Shown here: one piece after another, positions 41,395-50,494 of the stretch
How the letters are laid out: every line of letters begins with the position of its first letter
How positions within the stretch are numbered: position 1 is the stretch's first letter
Source of the DNA: JAOAIV01 sp038849555
GTDB lineage: Archaea; Thermoproteota; Bathyarchaeia; Bathyarchaeales; Bathycorpusculaceae
DNA: 54,749 nucleotides
Reading direction: 5' to 3'
NCBI GenBank assembly: GCA_038849555.1
Contig: JAWCMT010000006.1
Coordinates: forward strand, 1-54,749
Program-made: the position numbers and the translations under genes
Notes under the pieces: generated by a model
Told to the model about the DNA's origin: nothing
Databases searched by the model: none
The model's input: the letters and a program-made list of their open reading frames with translations, nothing else

Positions 41395-42759
41395 TCATTT
41401 CCCGATGACTCTGACGTTTTCCACCAGTAGCCACGGCGCGATTAGCTGTCCTATTTTTCGCTCGTTGCCCGCCACGGCGCTTACGTTCTTTAGCACCTCG
41501 AAGATATTGCCTGCGAGCATCACGCCTCGGCTGCAATGTGCGATTTCGCCTTTCTTGATTTTCCATGCGGGTGTGGCGACTACAGAGAATTCGCCGCTGA
41601 CGGGGTTACTGCTGTGGGCGCCCTGCAAGTAGTATATTATTAAACCGTCATCCACTTCCTCTATGAGCTCTTCTGCTGTGGCGGCGCCGGGTATTATGTG
41701 AAAGTTTGTGGCTTCAATGCTGGGCGTTGAAAGGTATCCTGCGCGGGTAGCGTTTCCCGTGCTTTCTTTGCCTTCCTTCTTAGCCGCATAACTATCATAC
41801 AGAAAGTTGTGCAAGACACCTTTTTCCACAAGAAGCGTCTTCTGGCGTGGAACCCCTTCCGCATCAAAGGTTGCCGTGCGTAATCCGCCGGGGAATAGGC
41901 CGTCATCGTAGATTGTGACGTTTTCCGATGCAACTTTTTCACTGATTTTCCCTTTGAACGCGGATTGCCCCCGCTGGACATTATCTGCTTTGACAGCGTT
42001 GATTAATGTGAAATAGAAGAGTTCCTGCAACGCGAACTGTGTTAGGATTAATTTAGTGTTTTTGGTTTCTATCCGCTTGGTTTTCAAGGCGGAAACGGCT
42101 AAGCGTGCAGCTTCCTTGCCTACCCATTCAGCGTCAATGGCATAGCTTCTTTCAGCGTTAAATTCAAAGCACACTGGCGTCACCTTGCTTCCTTCTTTGG
42201 CTACTCCTGCCAAACTGCATTCTATTATTGTTCCCTTGTCAAAGCCTGCGACATTATTCGAATTTGCGATGGCTGTCGCCAAGTATGCGGCGCCGACACC
42301 GCCCTCAATCGGAAAAGCACGCTTATCCACGCTTGTAGCGGCATCCAGCATGCAGGAAGCGATGGTCACCAAGTCTTCAGCGTGAAGTTCAAGAATTTTA
42401 GGGTCATATGTTTTTTCCGTGGCGGTATACGCCTTTTTTTCAGGAAGCCCCTTCCAGTCTTGGTCAGGCTTGCTTGCTTTCGCCGCGCCTAAAGCGCTGA
42501 GAACCACCTCTTCGATGGCGCTCTGCCCTTCTATGATGTTTGTGTAAGCAAAACCCACTGCCTTGTTAACCACAACGCGTATGCCTATGCCACGGTCTAT
42601 TATCTTGTTGCTCTTGGTAATTTGCCCACGTTCTATGCCTACGCTCGTAGTTTGCCCCTCATAAACATAGGCTTCAGCTTCCGCAGCGCCTTTCCTCAGC
42701 GCCGTGCTCACAGCTTTTTCTGCTACGCTTAGCATTTGGTCTTTTTCAAGCGTTGCCAC
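41395..42759 (-). CDS. tldE: TldE/PmbA-family protease subunit
   Basis: Partner of TldD; together they form a metalloprotease that degrades unfolded or modified peptides. The TldE/PmbA pattern is seen in AEAEAYVYEGQTTSVGIERG (N-terminal domain). It is also seen in GLFPGGLRTATFDAEGVPRQKTLLVEKG, GYLSTPSIEATNFHIIPG and the C-terminal SGEFSVVATPAWKIKKGEI. The HExxxH motif is absent, as expected for this partner. GTG at 42759 is chosen as the start, since GGTGA lies six bases upstream; the TTG at 42765 is too close to it. About 454 residues. It overlaps the tldD end by 14 bases. Confidence 0.9.
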   Translation of the reverse strand: MATLEKDQMLSVAEKAVSTALRKGAAEAEAYVYEGQTTSVGIERGQITKSNKIIDRGIGIRVVVNKAVGFAYTNIIEGQSAIEEVVLSALGAAKASKPDQDWKGLPEKKAYTATEKTYDPKILELHAEDLVTIASCMLDAATSVDKRAFPIEGGVGAAYLATAIANSNNVAGFDKGTIIECSLAGVAKEGSKVTPVCFEFNAERSYAIDAEWVGKEAARLAVSALKTKRIETKNTKLILTQFALQELFYFTLINAVKADNVQRGQSAFKGKISEKVASENVTIYDDGLFPGGLRTATFDAEGVPRQKTLLVEKGVLHNFLYDSYAAKKEGKESTGNATRAGYLSTPSIEATNFHIIPGAATAEELIEEVDDGLIIYYLQGAHSSNPVSGEFSVVATPAWKIKKGEIAHCSRGVMLAGNIFEVLKNVSAVAGNERKIGQLIAPWLLVENVRVIGK

Positions 42760-44131
42760 CGACAATCACCTCTTTAACTCTGATGTGTGGGCCGCCGTCG
42801 CATACAAAGGCTGTTTGCCCTTTGCCACATCGACCAGGCCATAGTTCAAAGTCCTTTCCAACCGCTTCGACTTTAAAGAGCGTCTCAAGCGTGTTGCCGC
42901 TTATGGATGCGTTGCGGACAGGCTCGCTTATCTCGCCGTTAATTATCTCGTAGGCTTCTTGTATGCCTACTTGGAAAGTGCCGTCTAAATTCGCTTGGCC
43001 GCCTCTAAAACTTTTGAAGTAATAGCCAAAGCGCACGTCTTCCACAAGTTCTTCAAGGGAATGGTCTCGCGGCGCCATGTAAGTGTTGCGCATGCGGATA
43101 ATGGGTTCCACGCGAAAATCTTCTGCTCTTGCGTTGCCAGTTGGCTCAACATTAAATTTCTGGGCGGTTTCACGGTTATGCATTAAACCTGTGACTACCC
43201 CGTCTTTTATGAGAAGCGTTTTCTGCGCTGGAACACCCTCATCATCGTATCTGAAGGAACCGAAGGCGTCGGCTATTGTGCCGTCATCGTAGAAAGTTAC
43301 AAAGTCTGAACCTATTTTCTTTCCAAGGTTGTCTGCCAGCACGCCGCCTGACAATGCCAAATCCGCCTCGGCAAGGTGCCCGAAGGCTTCATGGACGAAA
43401 ACGCCTACAACGTTTGGTCCTAAAACCACGGGGAATTTGCCGCCTTTCGGCGGTTTAGCGGCTAACTGCCCTATTGCACGTTTTGCAACTTTCTCGCCTA
43501 AAGTTTCCGGCGCGTTGTCATCAAATATTTCGTAGCCTGCTGTGGAGCCTACTTCTTCTCTGCTAAAAGTGAAAACGCCGTTGCGCATGGCTGTGGCGGT
43601 TATTCTTGACCAAACATAGAGTCTATCTTGGTTTATGCATGTGCCATCGCTGTTTACGAAATAGCTTGTTCCTGTTAAATCCAAATAATCTATGGTGCAA
43701 CTTTTGACTCGGTTGTCATAACCTAACGTGGCCTTATTCACTGCTAACGCAGTTTTTATTTTTTCTTCCATTTGAACTTCCGCAGGGTTTTTCTTTGATT
43801 TCACTTGGACATGGTCTTCCACAGTTTTGGTTTTTGCAAGCTTTATCCGAGTTTTCAACCGTGCGCTGGCCATTTTCGCCATTTTGCAAGCGTCCGAAAC
43901 AGCGCTCATTAGCGCTTCAGCTTTTAGGGAGCCGACTGACGCGAAGCCCCAGGCGCCATCAACGAGCACACGTAACGCCGCGCCGCTTTCGATGCCTTGC
44001 TTAGCTGCTTCAACACGGCCTTCTTTTAGGGTTAGCATTGTTTTGTTAAGTTTTTGCGCGCGGGCTTCCGCGTATTCAGCGCCGAATTTTTGGACAGCTA
44101 GGGCATTTATTTTTGAGAGAACTTCTTCCAT
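42746..44131 (-). CDS. tldD: TldD metalloprotease subunit
   Basis: Catalytic subunit of the TldD/TldE protease. The zinc motif HEAFGH is at 247-252, with a downstream acidic ligand candidate. VTFYDDGTIADAFGSFRYDDEGVPAQKT (about 277-304) and RMRNTYMAPRDHSLEELV are typical. 461 residues, full length. ATG start at 44131. The stop overlaps tldE by 14 bases, so the pair is cotranslated. Known bacterial roles are peptide-modification maturation and antitoxin turnover. No substrate gene is evident nearby, although a VapBC pair lies about 9 kb away. Confidence 0.92.
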   Translation of the reverse strand: MEEVLSKINALAVQKFGAEYAEARAQKLNKTMLTLKEGRVEAAKQGIESGAALRVLVDGAWGFASVGSLKAEALMSAVSDACKMAKMASARLKTRIKLAKTKTVEDHVQVKSKKNPAEVQMEEKIKTALAVNKATLGYDNRVKSCTIDYLDLTGTSYFVNSDGTCINQDRLYVWSRITATAMRNGVFTFSREEVGSTAGYEIFDDNAPETLGEKVAKRAIGQLAAKPPKGGKFPVVLGPNVVGVFVHEAFGHLAEADLALSGGVLADNLGKKIGSDFVTFYDDGTIADAFGSFRYDDEGVPAQKTLLIKDGVVTGLMHNRETAQKFNVEPTGNARAEDFRVEPIIRMRNTYMAPRDHSLEELVEDVRFGYYFKSFRGGQANLDGTFQVGIQEAYEIINGEISEPVRNASISGNTLETLFKVEAVGKDFELWPGRCGKGQTAFVCDGGPHIRVKEVIVGGNA

Positions 44132-44248
44132 AGGCGGCTTAACCTTCTGTAGTGAGGTTTAGGCTGAGTAATTGTTTAAGAGAATAAAATAGTTTTGTTT
44201 CGTATATAGCTAACTTAGTTTAAAATAGGCTTTACTTAAGTAGGTAGC

Positions 44249-44566
44249 TTAGGCTTTTTGTAGGAAGAGTCTCATTTGGTTGGCAAAATCGTATTCTTTT
44301 TCAAACTTTGCTTTTTTGGAGGCGCCGTAGGCAGCTGCAAGGTCTGCTAGTATTTTGTTTTCAACTACGAAGGCGCCTGAGCTTAGGCATTCTTCGAGTC
44401 CTTTTGCGAAAATGTCGATTTTCTTTGAGAACTCGTTTTTGCGTAGCTGGTGGTTTTGTTCTATGTATTTGTATATGAAAGTGGTTGCCTCTTCGCCGAA
44501 GACTTGTTTTAGGACGCGGTCGATTATTTTGAAGATTTGGTCTTCTTTTTTGGTGGTTGATTCCAA
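44249..44566 (-). CDS. NitrOD5-like (DUF3227) small helical protein
   Basis: 105 residues, mostly helical. FKIIDRVLKQVFGEEATTFIYKYIE and IDIFAKGLEECLSSGAFVVENKILADL match the archaeal small-protein family called NitrOD5/DUF3227, also found at the end of some archaeal sensor proteins. Function unknown; an output or protein-interaction domain is the usual guess. TTG start at 44566 with GGGGT nearby. Same strand as tldD and EndoQ but separated from each by about 100 bases. Confidence 0.65.
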   Translation of the reverse strand: MESTTKKEDQIFKIIDRVLKQVFGEEATTFIYKYIEQNHQLRKNEFSKKIDIFAKGLEECLSSGAFVVENKILADLAAAYGASKKAKFEKEYDFANQMRLFLQKA

Positions 44567-44664
44567 GGTGACCCCGACGGTCTATCACAAATATTACGAC
44601 TTAATAAGTGTTGCCGTTGCAATGTTAAACACACAAACACAAAAAACAACATCAAACTCCATAC

Positions 44665-45951
44665 TCACCAGAAATCCGCAAGATTCAACTGTTGAACTCT
44701 TCCACGACGCGCTTTCTCTGCTAAAACCTCCGCCCCCAAAACAAGCTTTCCATAAACCCCATCATACCCAGGAGTAACGCTAACCGCGCCACTTCTAACC
44801 TGAAGAATAGCCTTTACAATCGCCGCATCCGCAACCTCTGCCAAAGCCTCAGCAGACGCATCGATAAGCACAGTATACTCATCACCAAAGCGGCTGAAAA
44901 GCGCGTTATATATCTTCCAAACCGCTTGCGTCGAAGGAGAATCCACATCCAACACAGTTGCAATTATCTCCGAAAGCGGCAGCAACCGCATAAAACCCGG
45001 CACATTATCAGGCTTAAAATCAGCCGGCCGATCAGCAAGCTCTTCAACACGCTGCTCCACACCCTTAGTTAGTTTTCTGCGGCAAACCGGGCAAATATTG
45101 CCCAGTTTCCGCGCTTCCTGCGGCGAAAGAGATACATTACAGGCGCGGTGCCCAGTCCAATGATACTTACCATACGCGGGGTCAGTTTCAATAGTGAACC
45201 TGAGCCGTGCGGGGTCTTTGCAGCGAATGGCATCAACCACTTCCCGGTAACTTATTTCTTCAAGCTCAAAGACGTTTGCTTCTCTACCCAGACGCCAAGG
45301 CCAAAAACTGTGGCTGTCACTATTTGAAAGCAGCGTATACCTGTCAAGCTTGCTTAGGCGCCAATTCATCGGCGGATCCGAGGAAAGCCCTGTTTCCAAT
45401 GCATGTATGTGCCTTGTCATGTCTTGGTAACATTCTTCGACGCTGTTAAAGCCGCTGAACGCGCCGAAAATGCTAAACCACGGCGTCCACGCATGCGCCG
45501 GAAAAATCATGTTAGCGCTTGAGGTTGCCATAACCTCCTCAACCAGTTGTGCAGCAGTCATATCCAGCAGCGGTCTGCCATCTGCGCTCAAGTCGCCGTA
45601 GCGCCCGAGTACATCGTTTATCTGTACGGCGGTCTCCAAGCTCGGCGTCAAAATGACGTGATGCACCTTCTTGGTTTCTTCTCCAGCATTGAAGACGGTG
45701 CAGACCTCCGTTGATAGCATGAAATGCACCTGCGAGGTCGCGTCATCGATGACTCTATAAAGGCCTGTGCCTTCCTCTGGAACCAAAGTTTCCCTTATTT
45801 CGCTGAGCCATTTAGGATGTGTGAAGTCGCCTGTGCCAACAAGATTCAGCCCCTTAATTTTTGCGAAGCGAGCAATCTCTTTGAGGCTCATCTGCTGGCT
45901 TGTCGCCCGGCTGTAACGGCCGTGAATATGCAGATCCGCAATAACTTTCAC
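44665..45951 (-). CDS. Endonuclease Q-type PHP-domain nuclease
   Basis: Cleaves DNA 5' of deaminated bases such as uracil, hypoxanthine and xanthine. The PHP metal motif is DLHIHGRYS (6-14). Further ligands are expected in LVGTGDFTHPKW (36-47), LSTEVCTVF, and LLSNSDSHSF (about 208-217). A C-terminal zinc-binding part has ACNVSLSP with CPVCRRKL (about 270-290). 428 residues, GTG start at 45951. Together with EndoV at 1.4 kb this gives two independent routes for repair of deaminated DNA. Identification rests on family resemblance; a generic PHP phosphoesterase is the alternative. Confidence 0.88.
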   Translation of the reverse strand: MKVIADLHIHGRYSRATSQQMSLKEIARFAKIKGLNLVGTGDFTHPKWLSEIRETLVPEEGTGLYRVIDDATSQVHFMLSTEVCTVFNAGEETKKVHHVILTPSLETAVQINDVLGRYGDLSADGRPLLDMTAAQLVEEVMATSSANMIFPAHAWTPWFSIFGAFSGFNSVEECYQDMTRHIHALETGLSSDPPMNWRLSKLDRYTLLSNSDSHSFWPWRLGREANVFELEEISYREVVDAIRCKDPARLRFTIETDPAYGKYHWTGHRACNVSLSPQEARKLGNICPVCRRKLTKGVEQRVEELADRPADFKPDNVPGFMRLLPLSEIIATVLDVDSPSTQAVWKIYNALFSRFGDEYTVLIDASAEALAEVADAAIVKAILQVRSGAVSVTPGYDGVYGKLVLGAEVLAEKARRGRVQQLNLADFW

Positions 45952-46040
45952 TTATTTCGCCTACTTTAAAGTGGACCATGTCAATTTTAAATTTAATGTT
46001 AAAGTTGCACCAAACACTAAAGGATGCGCTGTTTAGGCTT

Positions 46041-46598
46041 TTATGGCTTCTTCAGCTTCTGCGTCCATGTCACTAGCGCCTCGAGCAGTTCACGTATTAG
46101 CAGTCTCGTCTTTTCATTAGTAAGGTTGCCTTCTGCATCCACACTTTCATCGGCAAAGGGCAGCATAACCTCTGGACGGTTAAGCGGATACATATTCAGC
46201 GCAAGCAATATCTGACGTAGATGATACTGCGCCCGCGCGCCGCCGAGGCTGCCAACCGAAGCGCTCATGATGGCTACGGGTTTTCCAGCGAACGCGTTAT
46301 CGCCATATGGCCTAGAAGCCCAATCGATTGCGTTCTTCAAAACGCCAGGCACAGAATAGTTGTATTCAGGCGTTGCTATTAGCAGAGCATCCGCCGCCTT
46401 AATGGCTGCTTTAAACTTTTTCACGATTTCAGGCGGCTGGGCTTCAAAATCCTGATTGAAAGGCGGGATTCCTTCAAGATCAAAAATCTCTATCATGGCT
46501 TCCTTAGGCTTCAGCGCCATAGCCGCTTGCATCAAAGCCTTGTTATATGAGCCTTTACGTAAACTACCCACAATACCTAAAATCTTAATGAACTTCAT
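46041..46598 (-). CDS. NADPH-dependent FMN reductase (flavodoxin fold)
   Basis: 185 residues. The FMN phosphate loop is GSLRKGSYNKAL (11-22) and the isoalloxazine contact is TPEYNYSVPGVLKNAIDW (about 79-96), both diagnostic. GSLGGARAQYHLRQIL follows as usual. Reduces flavins, quinones, chromate or azo compounds with NAD(P)H, with broad specificity; a general oxidative-stress role is most likely. ATG start at 46598. It stands alone on its strand between EndoQ and the DedA-type gene. Confidence 0.9.
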   Translation of the reverse strand: MKFIKILGIVGSLRKGSYNKALMQAAMALKPKEAMIEIFDLEGIPPFNQDFEAQPPEIVKKFKAAIKAADALLIATPEYNYSVPGVLKNAIDWASRPYGDNAFAGKPVAIMSASVGSLGGARAQYHLRQILLALNMYPLNRPEVMLPFADESVDAEGNLTNEKTRLLIRELLEALVTWTQKLKKP

Positions 46599-46684
46599 GC
46601 TCGATGCATCCTGCTCTAAAAGCTGATACGTTATTTAGATGCCGCGGTAAGATTTAATTTTATTCTTTCTTTTCGGCGGCGACC

Positions 46685-47350
46685 TCAGAAAGTTGACGAT
46701 TGGACTTTTTCCTCTACATATTTCGCGAATCGCTTTTCCCAATCCACCTTAAACATTATGACAAATACAATGATCAGCAGTGCTATCCCGATAGCTGTGC
46801 CTATCAACAGCGAGGCTCCTTCGCCTTCTAATCCGAAGATGATTTTAACAATTCCAAGAGATAAGCGGCCGCTGTAGGCTATTATAAGGTTAGAAAAGAA
46901 TTTTCCAAGCAACGCTGGTATGAAAGCCTGAATTAGCCCGTACCGCATGATGCCCAGAGGAATGAAGAGCAAGTCGTCAGGAAGCGGCGTCAAAGCAAAG
47001 ATGAAGATGGCTATTGGCCCGAATTTTTTGAAAAGTTTCGTTAAAAAATCCATTTTCTTCTTGTATCTGTCGCCTATCACTTTTCTCCCGCCGAATCCGA
47101 TTAAGTATCCTGAAAATTCGCCTATGGCTGCGCCGACGCCTGAAACAACAGCAATCCATAGCGGTTCAAAAACCCAGTTGCCCATGTTGTCTTGGAGTCC
47201 GCCGAGAATGAATATGACAACCGTGTAGGGGATGGGTATGAAAATTGCTGTTGCACCAAGTAGGCTTATGAGAAAGATCCCTAAGTAGCCATATTGCAAG
47301 GCGAAGTTGCGCATCCACTCTGCTATGTCCTGCAGTTCCAAGAGGCTCAC
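46685..47350 (-). CDS. DedA/SNARE-associated (VTT domain) membrane protein
   Basis: 221 residues with about five membrane segments. The VTT core is seen in LGATAIFIPIPYTVVIFILGG (re-entrant region with the paired prolines) and in GVGAAIGEFSGYLIGFGGRKVI. It continues in FALTPLPDDLLFIPLGIMRYG, with the TPLP.D pattern. Members move lipids between membrane leaflets or affect membrane potential. GTG start at 47350. No partner gene is obvious; the preceding gene on the plus strand is divergent. Confidence 0.88.
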   Translation of the reverse strand: MSLLELQDIAEWMRNFALQYGYLGIFLISLLGATAIFIPIPYTVVIFILGGLQDNMGNWVFEPLWIAVVSGVGAAIGEFSGYLIGFGGRKVIGDRYKKKMDFLTKLFKKFGPIAIFIFALTPLPDDLLFIPLGIMRYGLIQAFIPALLGKFFSNLIIAYSGRLSLGIVKIIFGLEGEGASLLIGTAIGIALLIIVFVIMFKVDWEKRFAKYVEEKVQSSTF

Positions 47351-47538
47351 GGCTTTTCAATGACGTATAGGATATACGCTTAAAGAGATTTACGATTTAG
47401 AAAACCACATCAAAAACTGTCCGTGCACGGCTGAATAGAATTAAATGCCCAGTTCATTGTTGTATGGCGTTTGCTGACGGGTTAGGTAAAAGTCTATCAA
47501 GTTGAATGTGCATATGTCGTGCGAGAAGGCGGCTCTGG

Positions 47539-48369
47539 ATGAGTGCAAAAACTGACTGGTTAAAAATTCTGGTTCAATGCAAAGATAACGTGAAAACGAA
47601 GATTCGCCCTTATCTCGAACTTGCATCCGCGCAGCAGCCTGCGCTGGGCACAGGCGCCGGCGGCGACCCAATGAAGCCTGTGGACTTAGCTGCGGAAAAA
47701 GCTATAGTTGAGGTCATATCGCAGTATCTCAGCGCTTTTACGCTCGTAAGTGAGGAGTCTGGCGTGAAAGCGTTCGGCGCGAATCCAGCGCAGTGCTATG
47801 TGACTGTTGATCCCATAGATGGCACAACTAACCTTGTCAGGGGACTGCCGTTTTACGCCACTTCCATCGCCGTGTCAACAATGCCTACGCTTTCCACGGT
47901 TTTCGCTGGTTTAGTAGCAGACCTTTACCATCATACTACGTACACCGCAATAGAGGGCGGAGGCGCCTATCGCGACGGCAAAAAAATAACTCCTTCATCG
48001 CGTACTTCGCTGGAGGATGCCGTGATAGGTTTAGACTTGAACAGCTATCGGGTTAAGGAAATTGCGCCGCAGCTGTCGGATCTGATTGAAAAAACTGGGC
48101 ATATACGCCATTTTGGCGCTAATGCTCTTGAACTCTGCTACGTGGCTGAAGGCTTAACAGATGCTTTCGTGGATATCCGCGGAAAACTCCGCGTAACCGA
48201 TTTGGCTGCTGGTTATCTAATACTTAAAGAGGCTGGTGGAGTAATAACTGCGCCTGAAGGGCAAGCGCTAGCGGCCACGTTGGATCCCACGCAGAAAATA
48301 AAGTTTGTTGCCTCTGGAAACGAGCAGTTGCACAAGAAAATTCTCGGTTTGGTAAGGCTGAAATGTTAA
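47539..48369 (+). CDS. Inositol-monophosphatase/fructose-1,6-bisphosphatase family enzyme
   Basis: Dephosphorylates inositol monophosphate and, in many archaea, fructose 1,6-bisphosphate. Metal-site motifs: SEESG (71-75), DPIDGTTN (91-98), and VTDLAAGYLILKEAGG (about 211-226) with the third aspartate. 276 residues. ATG at 47539 preferred; the longer in-frame start at 47506 adds an untypical CICRARRRLW. It overlaps the next gene by seven bases. Expected role: gluconeogenesis, inositol lipid supply, or both. Confidence 0.92.
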   Translation: MSAKTDWLKILVQCKDNVKTKIRPYLELASAQQPALGTGAGGDPMKPVDLAAEKAIVEVISQYLSAFTLVSEESGVKAFGANPAQCYVTVDPIDGTTNLVRGLPFYATSIAVSTMPTLSTVFAGLVADLYHHTTYTAIEGGGAYRDGKKITPSSRTSLEDAVIGLDLNSYRVKEIAPQLSDLIEKTGHIRHFGANALELCYVAEGLTDAFVDIRGKLRVTDLAAGYLILKEAGGVITAPEGQALAATLDPTQKIKFVASGNEQLHKKILGLVRLKC

Positions 48370-49202
48370 GGTTACTTAGGCCGTATCCCGCGGCGTTGAT
48401 AGAGGCAGACGGTGCAAAAACGCTTGTTATCGCTGACCCACACTTGGGCTGGGAGCTAACGCTCTATGAAAAGGGTATTCATGTTCCAAGCCAAACATAC
48501 AAACTTCTGCAAAAACTTACTGCACTACTTTCCCGGCACAAGCCTGACGCACTTGCAATTCTCGGCGACGTCAAATACACTGTGGTTACAGCTGAACCTG
48601 GCGAATGGCGTGACATACCTGAATTTTTCACTCAACTCAAAAACCACGTGAAAGACATCGCTATAGTGCGAGGCAACCACGATGCAAATCTTGAGCCTCT
48701 GCTGCCAGAAGGCATAAGGCTTCTTCCAGCGACAGGCACGGTAGTTGGCGACATCGGCCTTTTCCATGGGCATAAATGGCCTTCACCTGTGCTTCTGAAG
48801 TGTAAAACGCTAGTTATGGGTCATCTTCACCCCGTCGTTGTCTTCAGAGACCCTTCTGGCTTCAAGATAACGCGCCAAGTTTGGGTTAAAGCCCGATGCC
48901 ACACTGAGCAACTAGCCACGGTGCTCCTGCAAAAAGGCAATATAAAAGTTGAGGGCACCGCTGAAGCCACGGTAAAGAAGCATTATAACTTCACGCCGCG
49001 CACGGCACAAATTTTTCTGATGCCTTCGTTCAACGATTTTCTAGGAGGCAGACCCATAAATGAAGCAGCACAAAAAGAGGGACAAACGCCAAGCGTGATT
49101 GGTCCTGTTTTGCGATCAAAAACTGTAGACTTAGATAACGCGGAGATTTACCTCTTAGACGGCACTTACCTTGGCACTTTAAGCCAGCTAAGGACCCTTT
49201 AG
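48363..49202 (+). CDS. Calcineurin-like metallophosphoesterase (COG1407 type)
   Basis: 279 residues. Motifs: VIADPHLGWE (22-31), ILGDVKY (about 65-71), VRGNHDAN (about 104-111), LFHGHKWP and VMGHLHPVV. The DPHLG spacing and the GNHDANL block fit the COG1407 (ICC-like) group, which is often linked to DNA-repair helicases in bacteria. The C-terminal 90 residues (FTPRTAQIFLMPSFNDFLGG, and on to LDGTYLGTL) carry the group's conserved PSFNDFLGG. ATG start overlapping the preceding phosphatase gene by seven bases. The natural substrate is unknown; a nuclease role is possible. Confidence 0.88.
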   Translation: MLRLLRPYPAALIEADGAKTLVIADPHLGWELTLYEKGIHVPSQTYKLLQKLTALLSRHKPDALAILGDVKYTVVTAEPGEWRDIPEFFTQLKNHVKDIAIVRGNHDANLEPLLPEGIRLLPATGTVVGDIGLFHGHKWPSPVLLKCKTLVMGHLHPVVVFRDPSGFKITRQVWVKARCHTEQLATVLLQKGNIKVEGTAEATVKKHYNFTPRTAQIFLMPSFNDFLGGRPINEAAQKEGQTPSVIGPVLRSKTVDLDNAEIYLLDGTYLGTLSQLRTL

Positions 49203-49235
49203 AAAAATCGGAAGGCAATTGTGGCTTGTTCTCTA

Positions 49236-49258
49236 ATGCCCTTTTTCTGTTAGGGCAT
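49236..49258 (+). terminator. Hairpin after the phosphoesterase gene
   Basis: Arms ATGCCCT (49236-49242) and AGGGCAT (49252-49258) with a nine-base, T-rich loop, 34 bases past the stop codon. Likely a 3'-end structure separating this operon from hsp20. Confidence 0.4.
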
Positions 49259-49383
49259 CGATAAATATTTGGTTTTTCAATTTGGAGGATTTCGGTTGTC
49301 GTCCATTTTGCAAATAAAAGTGGCAAATAAATAGCACAACACTTATAGAAACGGATAACCCACATTACTAAGGTGGAATGTTT

Positions 49384-49983
49384 ATGTCGTCAGATAATGA
49401 GGATGTTCCAGACTGGTTTAAGCGCCGCCGTTATCCTTTTGCTAGCGACCCGTTTTTCGGCGACATCGACCGCATGTTCCGTGAAATGGAAAGGCGTATG
49501 GAAGAAGAATTCCGCATGTTCACTGAAAAGGTTCCTAAGGAGTATGTTAAGGAGCGTAAGCTTCCAGATGGGAGCACAGTGAGAGAATTCGGGCCTTTCG
49601 TTTATGGCTACAGCATGAAAATTGGCCCTGACGGAAAGCCTGAAATCCGTGAATTCGGCAACATAAAAAAGAGCCTCAAAGGCCCCGAGGTTAAGGAAGA
49701 ACGTGAACCGCTAGTTGACGTTATTGAGGCAGACGGCGAAATCCGAGTGGTCGCCGAATTGCCCGGTGTGGAAAAAAGCGACATAAAGCTCCGCGGTACT
49801 GAGGATTCGCTTGAGATCAGCGTTGACACGCCGCAATACAAGTACTATAAAGAAGTCGCGTTGCCCGCAAAAGTAAGAGTGAAAGAAGCGAAATCAAGCT
49901 ACAAAAATGGCGTGCTAGAAGTTATCTTTCCCAAAGTTGACGCGCCAACTAAACCGAAAGGCGAACCAATCGGCATTGAATAA
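49384..49983 (+). CDS. hsp20: Hsp20/alpha-crystallin small heat-shock protein
   Basis: ATP-independent holdase chaperone. The alpha-crystallin domain is at about 105-185: PLVDVIEADGEIRVVAELPGVEKSDI, LEISVDTPQYKYYKEVALP, SSYKNGVLEVIFPK, with the closing GVLEV/I-type motif. The long N-terminal arm (about 1-100) is rich in Arg, Glu, Phe and Met (FGDIDRMFREMERRMEEEFRMF). The ATG at 49384 is preferred, because AAGGTG is eight bases upstream; the ATG at 49378 lies only two bases from it. A TATA-like AAATAAATAG lies at 49325-49334. Confidence 0.92.
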   Translation: MSSDNEDVPDWFKRRRYPFASDPFFGDIDRMFREMERRMEEEFRMFTEKVPKEYVKERKLPDGSTVREFGPFVYGYSMKIGPDGKPEIREFGNIKKSLKGPEVKEEREPLVDVIEADGEIRVVAELPGVEKSDIKLRGTEDSLEISVDTPQYKYYKEVALPAKVRVKEAKSSYKNGVLEVIFPKVDAPTKPKGEPIGIE

Positions 49984-50014
49984 TGGCGTTTGCTATTGAA
50001 GCGCTTGTGCTTCC

Positions 50015-50425
50015 ATGAATGACTCTTCAGAAATTGACGTGCTAAACAGCATCTGCCGCGAAGCAAAAGCAGAAGGAAAAATCTCCGGCAAGAATCTTAC
50101 CGTGCTCTATGAGCTTTTCGGCCAACGCTTCACGAAGGCACTTGAAGCCTTAAAGGAAAACCGCGTTAAAAAATATGTTTTTAGACCAAGCGGCAGGGTC
50201 GTCTGGATAGTTGTTGGGCGAGAGCGTGATTACCTGATAATGCCTGAAGCTGAATTCTGCATGTGCGACGACTTTTACTTTCGCGTGTTAGATAAGCAAG
50301 TTCACTTGTGTTACCACTTGATTGCGCAGAGAATTGCCCGAAACCTTGGCTGGTACGAAACCATAGAAGAAGACGACAGCCTCTATGAGGCTTTAATGAG
50401 TGAATGGAAAAAACCTGCTGCTTGA
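50015..50425 (+). CDS. SWIM zinc-finger protein
   Basis: 136 residues. The SWIM motif is Cys82-x-Cys84-x14-Cys99-x-His101 (FCMCDDFYFR and HLCYHL), the CxC...CxH pattern of this nucleic-acid or protein-binding finger. N-terminal helices (about 1-50) resemble a small winged-helix-like unit, then a beta section FRPSGRVVWIVVGRERDYLI leads into the finger. Similar small archaeal SWIM proteins have been linked to RadA/Rad51-type recombination; no RadA is in this window. ATG start 31 bases after hsp20, so cotranscription with a heat-shock gene is likely. Confidence 0.82.
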   Translation: MNDSSEIDVLNSICREAKAEGKISGKNLTVLYELFGQRFTKALEALKENRVKKYVFRPSGRVVWIVVGRERDYLIMPEAEFCMCDDFYFRVLDKQVHLCYHLIAQRIARNLGWYETIEEDDSLYEALMSEWKKPAA

Positions 50426-50494
50426 CCCGCAAATAACACTGTCAGCCAGAAAATTCGAAGGTATTTTACAACTAACGAGGATTGTTGCTGGTGG

